The translations under genes and the position numbers were made by a program. Positions 62,935 through 64,000 of a stretch of 64,000 bases of DNA are shown here, in pieces. Position 1 is the stretch's first letter; each line of letters begins with the position of its first letter. The stretch comes from an uncultured Anaerolineae bacterium (GTDB lineage Bacteria > Chloroflexota > Anaerolineae > Aggregatilineales > Phototrophicaceae): assembly GCA_937995825.1 (NCBI GenBank), contig CALKJO010000016.1:82370-146369 (forward strand), read 5' to 3'. The notes under the pieces were generated by a model. It worked only from the letters and a program-made list of their open reading frames with translations, was not told the DNA's origin and ran no database searches.

Positions 62935-64000
62935 ATGAATCGGGTTTTAGTGGGGCTGATCGCCCTGGTCACGATGTTGGTTCTAGGTCTTGCGCCTGCG
63001 GCTGCCCAAGAAGATGCAGGCGTGCTGAATATCTATTCATCGCGGCACTACGGCGATCTGGAAGCGCCGTTTGTGGCGTTCTCCGAAGCCACCGGCATCG
63101 AGGTGCGCGTATCCGCAGGCACGCCGCAGGATTTGCTCGGTCGGCTGCGCGCCGACATTCAGCGCGGCGACCGCAGCATTGCCGACTTGTTCCTGGCAAT
63201 TGACGCCGGCGTGCTGTCGCTGGCGGCGGATGAAGGGCTGCTGGTTCCAGTCGAGTCGGAGGTGCTGAACGCGAACATCGCTGAGCCGTTCCGCGATCCT
63301 CAGGGACGCTGGTACGGCTTGAGCATCCGCACGCGAACAGTGGTTTACAATCCCGACAATGTGACTGAGGAAGAACTCGCCAGCCTGAATGAGTACCGCG
63401 ATCTGGCGGATCCGATCTGGCGCGGTCGGCTGTGTATGCGTCCGGCGGGTCACATCTACACGATCTCGCTGTTCAGCAGCCTGCTCTATCATCTCGGTCA
63501 GGAGCAGGCGACGGCGGTCACTGAAGGGATCGTCGCCAATGTCAGCCGCTATATCAACAGCGACACCAGCCTGATCCGCGCGGTGGCAGCGGGCGAATGC
63601 GATGTTGTGGTGGTCAATCACTACTACATGGGGCGTCTGGCGAACGGCTCCGAGGAGGATAAAGCCGTGTTCGACAGTGTCCGGATCAAGTGGATGAATC
63701 AGGATGTCAACGGCGTCTTCTTCAATATCAACGGCGCGGGGATCGTCAAGAACGCTGCCAACTACGAAAATGCGCTGCGCTTCCTGGAATATATGAGCCA
63801 AGCTGAAAATCAATGCGGCGAACCGACCTGCTTCCCCGGCAGCAACTATGAACTGCCGACCAATCCTGAAGCCGAGCTGAATGAAACGGTTGCCAGCTTT
63901 GGCGCGTTCACGCTCGATCTGGAGTATCCGCTTTGGGAGTACGGTCAGTATCAGGCGGCGGCTGTGTCCATGCTTGAAGCGGCAAACTTTGGCTTCAGGG
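62935..64000 (+). CDS. Iron(III) ABC transporter substrate-binding protein, partial
   Basis: 355 codons to the window edge; no stop yet. Signal peptide (LIALVTMLVLGLAPAAAQ). Family sequence of FbpA/FutA-type binding proteins: LNIYSSRHYGDLEAPF, YGLSIRTRTVVYNP with the iron-ligand Tyr region, LIRAVAAGECDVVVVNHYY, and NINGAGIVKNAANYENALRF. Delivers ferric iron to an ABC permease in the cytoplasmic membrane. AAGGGG lies about 10 nt before ATG. Permease and ATPase genes would be expected to the right, outside the window. Confidence 0.92.
   Translation, partial: MNRVLVGLIALVTMLVLGLAPAAAQEDAGVLNIYSSRHYGDLEAPFVAFSEATGIEVRVSAGTPQDLLGRLRADIQRGDRSIADLFLAIDAGVLSLAADEGLLVPVESEVLNANIAEPFRDPQGRWYGLSIRTRTVVYNPDNVTEEELASLNEYRDLADPIWRGRLCMRPAGHIYTISLFSSLLYHLGQEQATAVTEGIVANVSRYINSDTSLIRAVAAGECDVVVVNHYYMGRLANGSEEDKAVFDSVRIKWMNQDVNGVFFNINGAGIVKNAANYENALRFLEYMSQAENQCGEPTCFPGSNYELPTNPEAELNETVASFGAFTLDLEYPLWEYGQYQAAAVSMLEAANFGFR

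Overview
The window is GC-rich, densely coded DNA, most likely from a member of the phylum Chloroflexota (probably Anaerolineae or a close relative). The main clues are a membrane-arm-only nuo operon with two nuoM genes, an ATP synthase b/delta fusion, secreted SH3-domain and alpha-2-macroglobulin-like proteins, YfhO-type giant membrane proteins and the general codon style. The taxonomic call is inference. No rRNA, phage, transposon or CRISPR array is visible; almost everything reads as chromosomal housekeeping plus a few accessory islands.

Layout. 1-6067 (minus): envelope polysaccharide genes (two GT-C glycosyltransferases, a polyprenyl-phosphate sugar transferase, a GT2) and murE. 6072-8955 (minus): the F0 part of ATP synthase (atpZ-like, atpB with a large insertion, atpE, a b/delta fusion), ended by a strong terminator; no F1 genes follow. 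9005-19034 (minus): nuoA-H-J-K-L-M-M-N, the membrane arm of a '2M' complex I, with promoter and terminator. 19096-22341 (plus): two FemAB-like genes, a free-standing HisKA-like domain and an epoxide-hydrolase-like enzyme, all overlapping by 4 nt. 22997-28912 (minus): a 1971-residue alpha-2-macroglobulin with an intact thioester motif. 29094-33612 (plus): a secreted beta-rich protein, a YfhO-like membrane protein and a histone-deacetylase-family enzyme. 33643-38638: an ammonium transporter, an AT-rich intergenic region with a perfect operator-like palindrome, a Tat-exported cyclase-family hydrolase, an SH3-glycosidase and an AlkA-like glycosylase.

38635-44230 (minus) is the most unusual region: seven genes joined by overlaps or 4-nt gaps, encoding an E2-like conjugating enzyme, a JAB protease fused to a UEV-like (cysteine-free) E2 domain, a ThiF/E1-like adenylyltransferase, an 88-residue basic protein, a PCMT-type methyltransferase with a long extension, a Dam-type DNA methylase and a secreted TPR protein. 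This looks like a bacterial ubiquitin-like conjugation system without an obvious ubiquitin-like protein. Divergent from it is a small gene with an unusual two-hairpin leader, then an ArsR-like regulator, a GvpU-like protein and a YdcF protein.

46806-50830 holds another YfhO-like protein, a short membrane protein, a hypothetical gene and a degenerate macro-domain protein. 50841-53984 (minus) is the conserved translation/transcription block: tRNA-Thr(UGU), tRNA-Tyr, tRNA-Thr(GGU), rpmG, tRNA-Trp, secE, nusG, rplK, rplA. 54043-57101 returns to surface polysaccharide genes (WecG/TagA, a second sugar transferase). 57133-62067 is a very long FtsK with a Pro/Ala-rich linker and an internal 93-bp tandem repeat. 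The window ends with a hypothetical protein and the start of an iron(III) ABC transporter binding protein.
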